Assembly (NCBI GenBank): GCA_003220435.1
Contig: QHSL01000065.1
Coordinates: 1-64,000 of the forward strand
Reading direction: 5' to 3'
Length of the DNA stretch: 64,000 bases
DNA from: Candidatus Rokuibacteriota bacterium
Lineage (GTDB): Bacteria > Methylomirabilota > Methylomirabilia > Rokubacteriales > CSP1-6
Below, one piece after another: positions 8,876-18,535 of this stretch. Under the pieces are notes generated by a model. It was given only the letters and a program-made list of their open reading frames with translations. It had not been told where the DNA came from and ran no database searches. Both the position numbers and the translations under genes were made by a program. Each line of letters begins with the position of its first letter. Position 1 is the stretch's first letter.

Positions 8876-9691
8876 CTACCGAAGGGGAGGAGTGCGCGGC
8901 CTGTCGTCGGCGCCCGCGCGCCATCCGGCGAAGTCTCCGGCGAACTGCTCGAGCGAGAGTGGAGCGATGCGGTCGTCGCGCCGCGCCGCCTCGCGGTCCC
9001 GCTCGGTGTTGTATCCCCACGAGGCCAGGAAGAGCTCGACGCCGTCGAGCCCCGGGGTGCGCTTCACCGCCGCCAGCGCCTCCAGCCGGTCCTCCACGAA
9101 CCAGAGACTGGCGGTCGGCGGGCCCGCGTCGATGAGTTCCCGAAGGATCGCCGGCTTGGGCTGCCCCACCTCCTTACCGAGGACGTTACCCGCGCCCAGC
9201 TCGAGCCCCTGGCGCGCGAGGAGCTTGCGCGCAAAGCGACCCTCCTTCGTCGTGACGACGACGGAACGCGTCGGCCCGCCGGCGAGGCGCCCGAGCTTCT
9301 CCACGACGCCGGGGTAGAAGCGGTGGTGATCGAGCCAGTCCGCTTCGTCGGCCGCGATCCACGCGTCGCGGACGCGATCGACCGCGGCGGCGACGTCCTC
9401 GCGCGTGAGCCCGAGCTGGGCCAGCAGGGGAGCGGGCCGCCAGCTCCCGAGCAGGTCGTCCGCGGACGCGCCCGACAACAGCGCATGGATCACCAGCGGC
9501 ATCTCCCATCCGCTCTCGATCAGGGGGCGCACGCGCGCGAAGCCCTCGAGGAGGCCGGGGGGCGGGTTCGGCGCGACCGAAGGCCGGAGCCTCCGCCAGG
9601 CACGCCAGGCTGCGGCGAAGTACTCGCGCATGCCGTCGCAGATGACGCCGTCGAAGTCGAGGGCGAGGATCGTGGGGGCGCGCGGGGGCAC
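8876..9691 (-). CDS. HAD-superfamily hydrolase
   Basis: The 271-residue HAD-type phosphatase carries motif I LDFDGVICD (nucleophile D12 and D14), a central Thr motif in VVVTTKEGRF and a late acidic motif in LWFVEDRLEAL. The motif II/III arrangement and the all-helical cap between residues about 20 and 140 fit phosphoglycolate phosphatase-like enzymes, but the substrate cannot be named. It starts with GTG. Its TACACT hexamer (minus strand, 9709-9704) ends 12 bases before the start and overlaps the divergent -10 element of lolA. Confidence 0.8.
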   Translation of the reverse strand: MPPRAPTILALDFDGVICDGMREYFAAAWRAWRRLRPSVAPNPPPGLLEGFARVRPLIESGWEMPLVIHALLSGASADDLLGSWRPAPLLAQLGLTREDVAAAVDRVRDAWIAADEADWLDHHRFYPGVVEKLGRLAGGPTRSVVVTTKEGRFARKLLARQGLELGAGNVLGKEVGQPKPAILRELIDAGPPTASLWFVEDRLEALAAVKRTPGLDGVELFLASWGYNTERDREAARRDDRIAPLSLEQFAGDFAGWRAGADDRPRTPPLR

Positions 9692-9702
9692 GGCCGCGAC
9701 TC

Positions 9703-9709
9703 TAGTGTA
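9703..9709. promoter_or_regulatory. Overlapping divergent -10 elements (lolA and HAD gene)
   Basis: TAGTGT (plus, 9703-9708) and TACACT (minus, 9709-9704) are the same seven bases read in both directions. Each lies 12 bases from the likely start codon of the gene it would serve (lolA GTG at 9721; HAD GTG at 9691). No clear -35 boxes are visible on either side. The two promoters would exclude each other sterically. Confidence 0.45.
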
Positions 9710-9720
9710 GAGTGGGGATC

Positions 9721-10371
9721 GTGGTCAAAGTCGTCGTCGCGCTCGTGCTGACGCTGGCCGCCGCCGGCTCGGCGCGCGGGCAAACGCTGGATGACGTCGT
9801 CCGCGACGTCGAGGCTTCGTACGCGCGCATGACGGACCTGCGCGCGGAGTTCACCCAGTCGGCCTTCAACAAGAGCCTCAACCAGACGATCCCGGCGAAG
9901 GGCACCGTTTATCTCAAAAAGGGCGGCAAGCTCCGCTGGGAGTACACGGAGCCGACGGCGCAGGAGATCGTCTCGGACGGCAAGAAGCTCTGGGTCTACA
10001 CGCCGACGCTGAACCAGGCGAACGTGGGCGACGCGCCGGAGGCGCTGGCCGGCCCCGCCGGGAGTTTCCTGGCCGGGCTCGGTCGCCTGCGCGCCGAGTT
10101 CAACGTGCGCTTCCTGAACCCGGCGCAGCCGAAGGACGCCGAGGGGAACTGGGTGCTCGACCTCACGCCGAAGCAGCCGCTGCCGACGCTCACCCGCCTG
10201 ATCCTCTCGCTGGAGGGACGCGGCTGGGAGGTCCGAAAGGCCGTCGTGCATGATCAGTTCGAGAACACCGTGACGATGCGGTTCACGAAGGTAGCGGTGA
10301 ACAGCGGGCTGCCGGATCGGACGTTCACGTTCGTGGCGCCGAAGGGCGTCGCGATCGTGCCTCTCCGGTAG
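9721..10371 (+). CDS. lolA: Outer-membrane lipoprotein carrier protein LolA
   Basis: LolA is the periplasmic shuttle that carries lipoproteins from LolCDE to the outer membrane. The protein has a signal peptide ending in GSARG/QT, then the LolA fold: LRAEFTQ near residue 40, a KGGKLRWEY strand, ADGKKLW-like ISDGKKLWVYTP, and a C-terminal VNSGLPDRTFTF strand. The length of about 216 residues is normal. GTG at 9721 is preferred over GTG at 9712, because the latter overlaps the -10-like sequence. It is the clearest evidence in the window for an outer membrane. No lolB is nearby. The next gene, yajQ, follows after 12 bases. Confidence 0.9.
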   Translation: MVKVVVALVLTLAAAGSARGQTLDDVVRDVEASYARMTDLRAEFTQSAFNKSLNQTIPAKGTVYLKKGGKLRWEYTEPTAQEIVSDGKKLWVYTPTLNQANVGDAPEALAGPAGSFLAGLGRLRAEFNVRFLNPAQPKDAEGNWVLDLTPKQPLPTLTRLILSLEGRGWEVRKAVVHDQFENTVTMRFTKVAVNSGLPDRTFTFVAPKGVAIVPLR

Positions 10372-10383
10372 GCGGAGACGACG

Positions 10384-10881
10384 ATGGCCGCCGAGAACTC
10401 CTTCGACATCGCGTGCAAGATCGACATGCAGGAAGTCACGAATGCGCTCGATCAGGCGCGGCGGGAGATCTCGACACGCTACGACCTCAAGGGCTCGAAG
10501 TGCGAGGTCACGCTCGAGAAGACCGACATCACGGTGCTGGCGCCCGACGACATGAAGGTCAAGGCCCTCGTCGACATTCTCCAGTCGCGCCTGCACAAGC
10601 GCGGCGTGCCGCTCAAGGCGCTCACCTACGGCGACGTCGAGCCGGCGGCGGGCGGAGTGCTCCGGCAGAAGATCTCACTGCAGCAGGGGATCCCGATCGA
10701 GCGCGCCCGCGAGATCGTGCGCCTGATCAAGGACACGAAGATCCGCGTCCAGGCGTCGATCCAGGAAGATCAGGTCCGGGTGTCCGGGAAGAACCGGGAC
10801 GACCTGCAGAAGATCATCGCAATGCTGAGAGAAAAAGACCTCGGCATCGCCCTCCAGTTCACCAACTACCGGAGCGTGTAG
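10384..10881 (+). CDS. yajQ: YajQ-family nucleotide/cyclic-di-GMP-binding protein
   Basis: The 165-residue protein is a full-length DUF520/YajQ member with two ferredoxin-like folds: it opens with ENSFDIACKIDMQEVTNALD and has the family's RYDLKGSKCEVTLE segment, and it ends FTNYRS. Homologues have been described as nucleotide- or cyclic-di-GMP-binding; direct function here is inferred from the family. It has a GGAGAC Shine-Dalgarno sequence and follows lolA closely. Its stop codon directly abuts the stop codon of the convergent PilZ gene, with no base between them. Confidence 0.92.
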   Translation: MAAENSFDIACKIDMQEVTNALDQARREISTRYDLKGSKCEVTLEKTDITVLAPDDMKVKALVDILQSRLHKRGVPLKALTYGDVEPAAGGVLRQKISLQQGIPIERAREIVRLIKDTKIRVQASIQEDQVRVSGKNRDDLQKIIAMLREKDLGIALQFTNYRSV

Positions 10882-11217
10882 CTACCGCTCCTCGTCCGCT
10901 CGGAGGGCGGTCCACGTGTCCGCGTTCTCGAAACGGATCGACGTGAACTCGATTCCGATGCCCGCCTTGCCGTCGAGTCGCTCGACCCGCACGACCCGCG
11001 CCGCCGCTTCCAGCTGGACCGGGGGCATCGGGTGAAGGTCGTTGAGGATGAGCGAGACGTGCAGCGTGCGCCCGAGCTCGAGCGGCTCGTCGAGCTCGAA
11101 GAACAACCCCGAGTTGCTGATGTTGAGCACGCGGCCCCGGCCCTCTGGGAGCTCGACGGTCGCCTCGAACCGGTGACGCGGCGACCGGGTTTGTGGAAGG
11201 TCCTTGCGCTTGTCCAT
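10882..11217 (-). CDS. PilZ-domain protein
   Basis: This is a single PilZ-like domain of 111 residues. The RSPRHRF segment near the start fits the RxxxR half of the cyclic-di-GMP-binding motif, and NISNSGLFFELDEPLE fits the D/NxSxxG half. The remaining strands (LHVSLILNDL, LEAAARVVRVE, KAGIGIEFTSI) complete a PilZ barrel. The start at MDKRKDL is chosen over an in-frame Met 12 codons upstream because homologous PilZ proteins begin near here. It probably responds to cyclic-di-GMP, perhaps for pilus or surface control; the genomic partner is the convergent yajQ. Confidence 0.8.
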   Translation of the reverse strand: MDKRKDLPQTRSPRHRFEATVELPEGRGRVLNISNSGLFFELDEPLELGRTLHVSLILNDLHPMPPVQLEAAARVVRVERLDGKAGIGIEFTSIRFENADTWTALRADEER

Positions 11218-11291
11218 ACTCTTCGATGGTACCCGGACCCCCCGGCCGGGCAAAGGGATCCCTCGAGCACGCGGTATACTGGCGTCCGGAA

Positions 11292-12608
11292 ATGAAAGTT
11301 CACCTGACGACCCTCGGCTGCCCCAAGAACCAGGTCGATTCCGAGCTGATGCTCGGCATGCTGACCGAGGCCGGGTTCCCGGTCGCCGAGCGGGCCGAGG
11401 ACGCCGAGTGCGTGATCGTCAACACCTGCGCGTTCATCGATCGCGCGCGGGAGGAGTCGGTCGACACGATCCTCGAGCTGGCGAAGCTGAAGGAGCGCGG
11501 CTCCTGCCGGGCCCTCATCGTGACGGGCTGTCTGACCCAGCGCTATGGGCACGACATCCTCAAGGAGATGCCCGAGATCGATGGGATCCTCGGGACCTCG
11601 AATCTCTCGCGGATCGTCGAGCTCGTCCGTCAAGCCGCCGGCCGTCACGACTGGGCCACATCGGCGCCGCCGGGCTATCTCTACGACGCCGCGACGCCGC
11701 GGCTCCTGGCCTCCCGCGTCCCCTACGCCTACGTGAAGATCGCGGAAGGGTGCGACATGGGCTGTACCTTCTGCGCGATTCCACAATTCCGGGGCCGTCA
11801 TCGGAGCCGACCACTTCCGGATATCGTGAACGAGGTCGAAGGGCTCGCGGCCCGCGGCATCCAGGAGGCGATCCTCGTCTCGCAGGACACGCTCGCCTAC
11901 GGGCGCGATCTCGCGGGCAACGGGGACATCGCCGACCTCCTGCTGGCGCTCGGCGAGACCCGGATGCCGTGGATCCGCCCGATGTACCTCCATCCCGCCC
12001 ACGTCAACGACCGGCTCATCGCGCGGTGGGCGCGCGCGCGGGTCCTCCCGTACCTGGACATGCCGGTCCAGCACGGCGACGACGGCGTGCTGCACGCCAT
12101 GCGGCGGGCGGTGACCGCGAAACGGATGACGGACATCGTCCGCGCGTTCCGTGAGGCGATCCCCGGGCTCGCCGTCCGGACGACCGTGCTCGTCGGCTTT
12201 CCGGGCGAGTCGGAGGCGGCGTTCCAGAATCTCCTCGAGTTCCTCGACGAGGTGCGCTTCGACCGCCTCGGCGTCTTCACCTATTCGGCCGAGGAGGGAA
12301 CGCCATCGCCCGCGTACGCCGGGCAGGTGCCGGCCGAGGTCGCGGCGGAGCGCGCCGCGCTCGTGCAGGAGCGGCAGGACGGACTCGCCTGGGAGCGCGC
12401 CGCAGCGCTCGTGGGCTCGGTCGCGGACGTTCTCGTGGACGGCCCGAGCGAGGACCCGGCCTTCGCGTGGGAGGGGAGGACCGCGGCCCAGGCGCCCGAG
12501 ATCGACGGCGTCGTCTACCTGCGCGACGCCGACCTCACCCCGGGCCACTTCGCGCGCATTCGCATCGTCGAGGTCGAAGGGTACGAGCTCGTCGGCGAGC
12601 GGGCCTAG
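11292..12608 (+). CDS. rimO: Ribosomal protein S12 methylthiotransferase RimO
   Basis: RimO is a radical-SAM enzyme that methylthiolates the conserved Asp of ribosomal protein S12. The 438-residue protein opens KVHLTTLGCPKNQVDSE, which fixes the start at 11292 despite open frame upstream. It has the N-terminal UPF0004 cysteines (GCPKN and NTCAF), the radical-SAM triad C154-x3-C158-x2-C161 (EGCDMGCTFC), and a C-terminal TRAM domain. The LGTSNL and VLVGFPGESE motifs favour RimO over MiaB. A TATACT hexamer ends 11 bases before the ATG and there is no Shine-Dalgarno sequence, so the mRNA is probably leaderless. It leads an overlapping series pgpA-cinA-TPR lipoprotein. Confidence 0.95.
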   Translation: MKVHLTTLGCPKNQVDSELMLGMLTEAGFPVAERAEDAECVIVNTCAFIDRAREESVDTILELAKLKERGSCRALIVTGCLTQRYGHDILKEMPEIDGILGTSNLSRIVELVRQAAGRHDWATSAPPGYLYDAATPRLLASRVPYAYVKIAEGCDMGCTFCAIPQFRGRHRSRPLPDIVNEVEGLAARGIQEAILVSQDTLAYGRDLAGNGDIADLLLALGETRMPWIRPMYLHPAHVNDRLIARWARARVLPYLDMPVQHGDDGVLHAMRRAVTAKRMTDIVRAFREAIPGLAVRTTVLVGFPGESEAAFQNLLEFLDEVRFDRLGVFTYSAEEGTPSPAYAGQVPAEVAAERAALVQERQDGLAWERAAALVGSVADVLVDGPSEDPAFAWEGRTAAQAPEIDGVVYLRDADLTPGHFARIRIVEVEGYELVGERA

Positions 12609-12621
12609 CCGCCTCGCGGCG

Positions 12622-13074
12622 GTCGACCGCGTAGCGCTCGTCGTCGCTACCGGCTGCGGCGCGGGCTACGCGCCGGTGGCGCCGGGCACCGTCGGGAGCG
12701 CTCTCGCGGTCGTGATCATCTGGGTCGTGCCCTTCTCGCGCGCGGGCCTCGTGGTCTTCTTCGTCGTCGTCACGCTGGCCGGCACCTGGGCCGCGCACCG
12801 CGCCGAGCGGTTGCTGGGAACGAAGGATCCGGGCCCGATCGTCATCGACGAGATCGCCGGGATGACGCTTGCGGTCCTGCCGTTTCCGCCGACACTCGCG
12901 GTGCTGGCGGTGGGCTTCATCCTGTTCAGGATCTTCGACGTGACCAAGCCGTTCCCGGCGCACGCGAGCCAGCGCCTCCGGGGCGGCCTCGGCGTCGTGG
13001 TGGATGATCTGATCGCGGGGCTGTACGCTCTCGTCGTGATCGCGATCCTCCACGCCGCCCTCGGCTGGCCGTGA
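12622..13074 (+). CDS. pgpA: Phosphatidylglycerophosphatase A (start codon unclear)
   Basis: PgpA dephosphorylates phosphatidylglycerol phosphate. The frame encodes the family hallmarks: ATGCGAGYAPVAPGTVGS at the N-terminus, DPGPIVIDEIAGM (the acidic metal site) in the middle, FRIFDVTKPFP, and a final membrane helix; three to four hydrophobic segments are present. The problem is the start. Between the rimO stop (12608) and the conserved N-terminus there is no in-frame ATG, GTG or TTG. The nearest upstream in-frame canonical start is at 12151, deep in rimO, and the first downstream GTG (12676) would delete the conserved motif. The coordinate given assumes GTC at 12622. The stop overlaps cinA by four bases (GTGA). 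Confidence 0.75.
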   Translation, partial: VDRVALVVATGCGAGYAPVAPGTVGSALAVVIIWVVPFSRAGLVVFFVVVTLAGTWAAHRAERLLGTKDPGPIVIDEIAGMTLAVLPFPPTLAVLAVGFILFRIFDVTKPFPAHASQRLRGGLGVVVDDLIAGLYALVVIAILHAALGWP

Positions 13075-14294
13075 CGGCGAGCGCCTATCTCGTCACGGTC
13101 GGCGCGATGCCATCGGCCGATCCCGACGGCGCGGCGGTCGCGTCGGCCCTGGCCAGCGCCGGCGTCACCGTCGTGAGCCGCGCTTTCGTCGAGGACGACG
13201 AGAGTGCGCTCGAGCGCGCGCTCGGCCCGGGCGACGCGCTGACGGTCGTCCTGGCCGGGGGCGGCGGCTCGGCGGGCGACATCGTGCGCCGCGTGCTCGC
13301 GCGTGTGATCGGCACTCGACTGGTGCTGAACGATCGCATGCTCGGCGCGCTCGAGGAGTGGTACCGGCGTCACGACCGGCCGCTGCCGCGCCGAGCGGAG
13401 CGCCTCGGCCTCTTGCCGCAGGGCGCGACCGCATGGGTGACGACCGACGGCGAGGCGGCGTGGACGCTCGAGAGCAGCCGGGGCACCTTCGCGGTGCTCG
13501 CGCGCGACACCGGCGTCCAGACGATGCTCGCTCAGCACCTGGTCCCCTTTGCCCGCGCGTGGGCTGGCGGGCACGGGCCCGCGCTGGCGCGCACGCTCCG
13601 AACGGTCGGGCTCACCCCGGTCGAAGTCGAGGAGCGGCTCGTCGAATGGCTGGGCCGCGAAGGCGAGGTGACCGTGTCGACGATTCCCGCCGACGGCGAG
13701 GTGTGGGTGCGGCTTCGCGCGCGCGCCTCCACGCACGCGGAGGCCGCGGGGGCGCTCGCGAAGGTCGAGGCGGCTGTGGGCGCTGCCCTCGGTGACGATT
13801 GCTACGGGCGCGACGGCGAGGTTCTCGAGCAGGTCGTCGGCCGAATGCTGCTCGAGCGCAAGCTGACGCTCGCGGTGGCCGAGTCGTGCACCGGCGGGCT
13901 TCTGGGCCATCGCCTGACGAGCGTCCCGGGCTCGTCCAGCTACCTGGAGCGCGGCGTTCTCGCGTACTCCACCCGGGCAAAGGAGGAGATGTTGGGTGTC
14001 CCCGAGTCGATCCTGAGATCCCATGGCTCGGCGAGCGCACCGTGCGCCGAGGCGATGGCGCGCGGCGTGGCCGGGCTGGCGAGCGCGATGTGCGGGCTGG
14101 CCATCACTGGGATCGCCGGCCCCGACGAAGGTACCCCGAAGAAGCCGATGGGCACCGTCTTCGTCGGTCTGGCCCTGCGCGAGCGAGCGTTCGCGCGGCG
14201 CTTTCTCTTCTCGGGGGATCGGGCCGCGGTGAAGTGGCAGTCGACCCAGGCCGCGCTCGACATGCTCAGGCGGGGCCTCGGAGGGCAGCCGTGA
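13071..14294 (+). CDS. cinA: CinA-family protein (NMN amidohydrolase-like)
   Basis: The C-terminal half (about 255-405) is a well-conserved CinA/PncC domain, which in homologues deamidates nicotinamide mononucleotide: AESCTGGLLGHRLTSVPGSS, then GVLAYSTRAKEEMLGV and ITGIAGPDEGTPKKPMGTVF. The N-terminal half has the size and layout of the MoCF-like domain but is degenerate: the usual GGLGPT-x-DD motif appears only as AGGGGSAGD and the GxEL start motif is missing. NMN recycling is therefore likely while the N-terminal ADP-ribose pyrophosphatase-type function is doubtful. The GTG start overlaps pgpA by four bases, and the stop overlaps the next gene by four (GTGA). Confidence 0.88.
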   Translation: MTASAYLVTVGAMPSADPDGAAVASALASAGVTVVSRAFVEDDESALERALGPGDALTVVLAGGGGSAGDIVRRVLARVIGTRLVLNDRMLGALEEWYRRHDRPLPRRAERLGLLPQGATAWVTTDGEAAWTLESSRGTFAVLARDTGVQTMLAQHLVPFARAWAGGHGPALARTLRTVGLTPVEVEERLVEWLGREGEVTVSTIPADGEVWVRLRARASTHAEAAGALAKVEAAVGAALGDDCYGRDGEVLEQVVGRMLLERKLTLAVAESCTGGLLGHRLTSVPGSSSYLERGVLAYSTRAKEEMLGVPESILRSHGSASAPCAEAMARGVAGLASAMCGLAITGIAGPDEGTPKKPMGTVFVGLALRERAFARRFLFSGDRAAVKWQSTQAALDMLRRGLGGQP

Positions 14295-15757
14295 GGCGTT
14301 GGGTGCTCGGGGTGGTCGCACTGGCCGCGGCCTGCTCCACGGCGACACCGCTCGACCGCGGTCTGGCGCTCTATCGCCAGGGCCAATACCGCGAGGCGCG
14401 CGAGGCCTTCGACGAGGCGATTCGCCGGTCGCCCGCATCCGCGGCCGCCTACACGCACCGTGCGGACGCCCGCATGCGCCTGGGCGAGGTGGACGGCGCC
14501 ATCGAGGACTACACGAAGGCGCTCGGGCTGGTGCTGAACGACTCCGACGTCCTCTTCAACCGGGGTGTGGCGCTGCTCGCCCGACGTGAATACAAGAACG
14601 CGATCGACGACTTCAACGTGACGCTCGCGGTGAACCCGCGACACGCGCGCGCGCTCTACGCGCGAGGGACCGCGCGATCGCTGAGCGGCGACACCGAGCA
14701 GGCCCGCGCCGACTGGCTCCGGGCGATCGAGCTCGAGCCCGATCCGCTGCAGAGGACCGCGATGCAGGCGCTGGTCGAGATGGCGCGGCCGGCGCCTCCC
14801 GCGGCTCCCGCAGCGAGTGCGGCGACCGTCGCTGCGCCAGCCACAGTCCAGCCGGTTCCATCGGCTCCGGCTCCAGCTGCTGCGGCCGCGGTGACGTCGA
14901 CTCCCAGGGTGGCGACGCCGGCACCGGGGGTCGGTCCACCCCCTGTGAGCCCTGCGGTTGCGACGCCAGCCCCCCCGGCCGGTCCACCCCAGGTAAGCCC
15001 GGCTCCCAGCGGGGTGACGCCAGCCCCCGTGGCCGGGGCACCCCCAGTGAGCCCGGCTCCCAGCGGGGTGACGCCAGCACCCGTGGCCGGGGCACGCCCG
15101 GTGAGCCCGGCTCCCAGGGGGGTGACGTCAGAGCCCGCGGCCGGGGCACCCCTGGTGAGCCCGGCTCCCAGCGGGGTGACGTCAGAGCCCGCGGCCGGGG
15201 CACCGCCGGTGAGCCCGGCTCCTACCGTGGCGACGCTAGCATCCGCGGCCGGGGCCTCCCCGGTGAGCTCGGCTCCCAGCGCGGCGACGCCAGCACCCGC
15301 GGCCGCGGCCCCCCCGGCGACCGCAGATCTCAGCGTCGCGCAGCCAGCGACTGACCCGGCGGCGCCGGCTCTGCCACCGGCCGCTGCCGTAACGCAGCCC
15401 GCTGGGGAGGCAGGTGCAGCCCCGGCGTCGCCGCCTGCGGCAGCCTCCCCCGCGACCGAGGCGCCCGCGACACCCATGCGGCAGCCCGCTACGAGGACAC
15501 CCGCTGCCACAGCCGCGGTCGTCCCGCCGCCGGCTACCACGCCCGCTCCAGCTCCTGCGACGCCTCCAGCCCCTGCGCCGGCGGCTCCGCTACCCCTCGA
15601 TAGCCGTGGGTTGACGGCTCGCGCGATCGACAAGGAGCTCAGAGGCGACCACTGGGGCGCGATCGCCGACCTTCGTGAGGCTCTGGTGAGTGAAAACGAC
15701 TCCGAGCGCCGTCAGGGGATCCAGAACTTGCTGCAGCTGCTGGACCCGCCGCGATAG
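14291..15757 (+). CDS. TPR lipoprotein with Pro/Ala-rich tandem repeats
   Basis: The 488-residue predicted lipoprotein starts at GTG (overlapping the cinA stop) with RRWVLGVVALAAAC, a lipobox-like site with Cys near residue 15. Residues about 20-155 form three tetratricopeptide-like repeats (for example LALYRQGQYREAREAFDEAI). From about 170 to 440 the protein is low-complexity Pro/Ala/Val, including six 18-residue tandem units of the type SPAPSGVTPAPVAGAPPV. A C-terminal helical segment (about 445-488) ends the protein. It is probably an envelope scaffold in which the Pro-rich part spans the periplasm. No enzymatic motif is present. Confidence 0.8.
   Translation: MRRWVLGVVALAAACSTATPLDRGLALYRQGQYREAREAFDEAIRRSPASAAAYTHRADARMRLGEVDGAIEDYTKALGLVLNDSDVLFNRGVALLARREYKNAIDDFNVTLAVNPRHARALYARGTARSLSGDTEQARADWLRAIELEPDPLQRTAMQALVEMARPAPPAAPAASAATVAAPATVQPVPSAPAPAAAAAVTSTPRVATPAPGVGPPPVSPAVATPAPPAGPPQVSPAPSGVTPAPVAGAPPVSPAPSGVTPAPVAGARPVSPAPRGVTSEPAAGAPLVSPAPSGVTSEPAAGAPPVSPAPTVATLASAAGASPVSSAPSAATPAPAAAAPPATADLSVAQPATDPAAPALPPAAAVTQPAGEAGAAPASPPAAASPATEAPATPMRQPATRTPAATAAVVPPPATTPAPAPATPPAPAPAAPLPLDSRGLTARAIDKELRGDHWGAIADLREALVSENDSERRQGIQNLLQLLDPPR
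14993..15316 (+). repeat. Six 54-bp in-frame tandem repeats
   Basis: Six consecutive 54-bp units begin at 14993, 15047, 15101, 15155, 15209 and 15263, each opening GTRAGCYCGGCTCC. Units 1-4 are nearly identical and 5-6 are more diverged; a degenerate repeat precedes them (about 14900-14992). The period is 18 codons, so copy-number change preserves the frame. There is no spacer diversity, so this is not a CRISPR array. Confidence 0.9.
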
Positions 15758-15774
15758 GGCCGTTTCGTTCGTTC

Positions 15775-16341
15775 GTGGCGATCCTGCTCGAGGATACAAT
15801 GCGGGGCGAACTCGCGGCAGCGATCGAACGACTTCGCCCGACATCCCGTGACGTCGCCTGGGTGAGCCCAGGGAACCTCCACCTGACTGTCAAATTCCTC
15901 GGCAACGTCGCTCCGGAGCGGATCGACGCCGTGGTCGCCGCGCTGACCGACGCGGTCGCGGGGCTTGGGGTCTTCGACGCCGCGATTCGCGGCCTCGGCG
16001 CCTTCCCCTCGCTCGCGCGTCCCCGTGTGATCTGGGCCGGCGTGACGGTGGGCACAGGCGCGATGGTCGAGGTGGCGCGCCGGGTGGACGAGGCGCTGGC
16101 GGCGGTCGGCTTCAGCCGCGAGGCGCGACCGTTTTCGCCGCACGTCACTCTGGGTCGGGTGCGCAGGCCGGGGCCGAATTCGACCCTGGCGAACGCTCTG
16201 CGGGCCGAAGAGGCGCGCGAGTTCGGTCAGATCCGCGTCGGTGGCGTGCGGCTCATGCGCAGCGAGCTCTCTCCGCACGGCGCGCGCTACTCCGAGCTGG
16301 CCGCGGCGGCGCTCCGCGGGCACGCGGAACGTCGTGTCTAA
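15775..16341 (+). CDS. thpR: RNA 2',3'-cyclic phosphodiesterase (2'-5' RNA ligase family)
   Basis: The 188-residue protein is a ThpR/LigT member with both catalytic HxTx motifs: HLTV (in [12 protein letters not shown]) near residue 40 and HVTL (in [11 protein letters not shown]) near 125. The family opens cyclic phosphates on RNA ends. Homologues usually begin MRxFVAILL; here the same residues FVAILL are present, but the only canonical start is the GTG that encodes the V of VAILL, so the protein is two or three residues shorter than usual. It lies 17 bases after the TPR lipoprotein stop and ends at the operator of recA. Confidence 0.88.
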   Translation: MAILLEDTMRGELAAAIERLRPTSRDVAWVSPGNLHLTVKFLGNVAPERIDAVVAALTDAVAGLGVFDAAIRGLGAFPSLARPRVIWAGVTVGTGAMVEVARRVDEALAAVGFSREARPFSPHVTLGRVRRPGPNSTLANALRAEEAREFGQIRVGGVRLMRSELSPHGARYSELAAAALRGHAERRV

Positions 16342-16382
16342 ATGTCCGGACATTGACGCCGCCGCTCACCGGCACCTAGAAT
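16341..16382 (+). promoter_or_regulatory. recA promoter with palindromic operator
   Basis: A perfect 14-bp palindrome AATGTCCGGACATT (16341-16354) overlaps the -35 box TTGACG (16353-16358). An 18-bp spacer follows, then -10 TAGAAT (16377-16382). Transcription should start near 16389, leaving a leader of about 56 bases before the recA ATG. Position and symmetry suggest an SOS (LexA-type) operator with a motif unlike the E. coli or Bacillus boxes; that the binder is LexA is inference. Confidence 0.65.
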
Positions 16383-16444
16383 GCTCGAAAGCGGAAAAGT
16401 TCGTCGGGCAGCGAGCGATCGGGAGAAGATTCAAGGAGATGCGA

Positions 16445-18526
<2,082 letters not shown>

Positions 18527-18535
18527 GAGCTGTTC

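Noticed and set aside
12666-14438. 590-codon minus-strand frame opposite pgpA/cinA
   Set aside because: Shadow frame; no conserved motif and no plausible start context.
14993-15316. Possible CRISPR array
   Set aside because: Units are contiguous 54-bp coding repeats without unique spacers, in frame inside a lipoprotein gene.
16241-16444. recA start at 16241 giving 68 extra residues
   Set aside because: The extra part overlaps thpR and the recA promoter; AAGGAG correctly spaced before ATG 16445 marks the real start.
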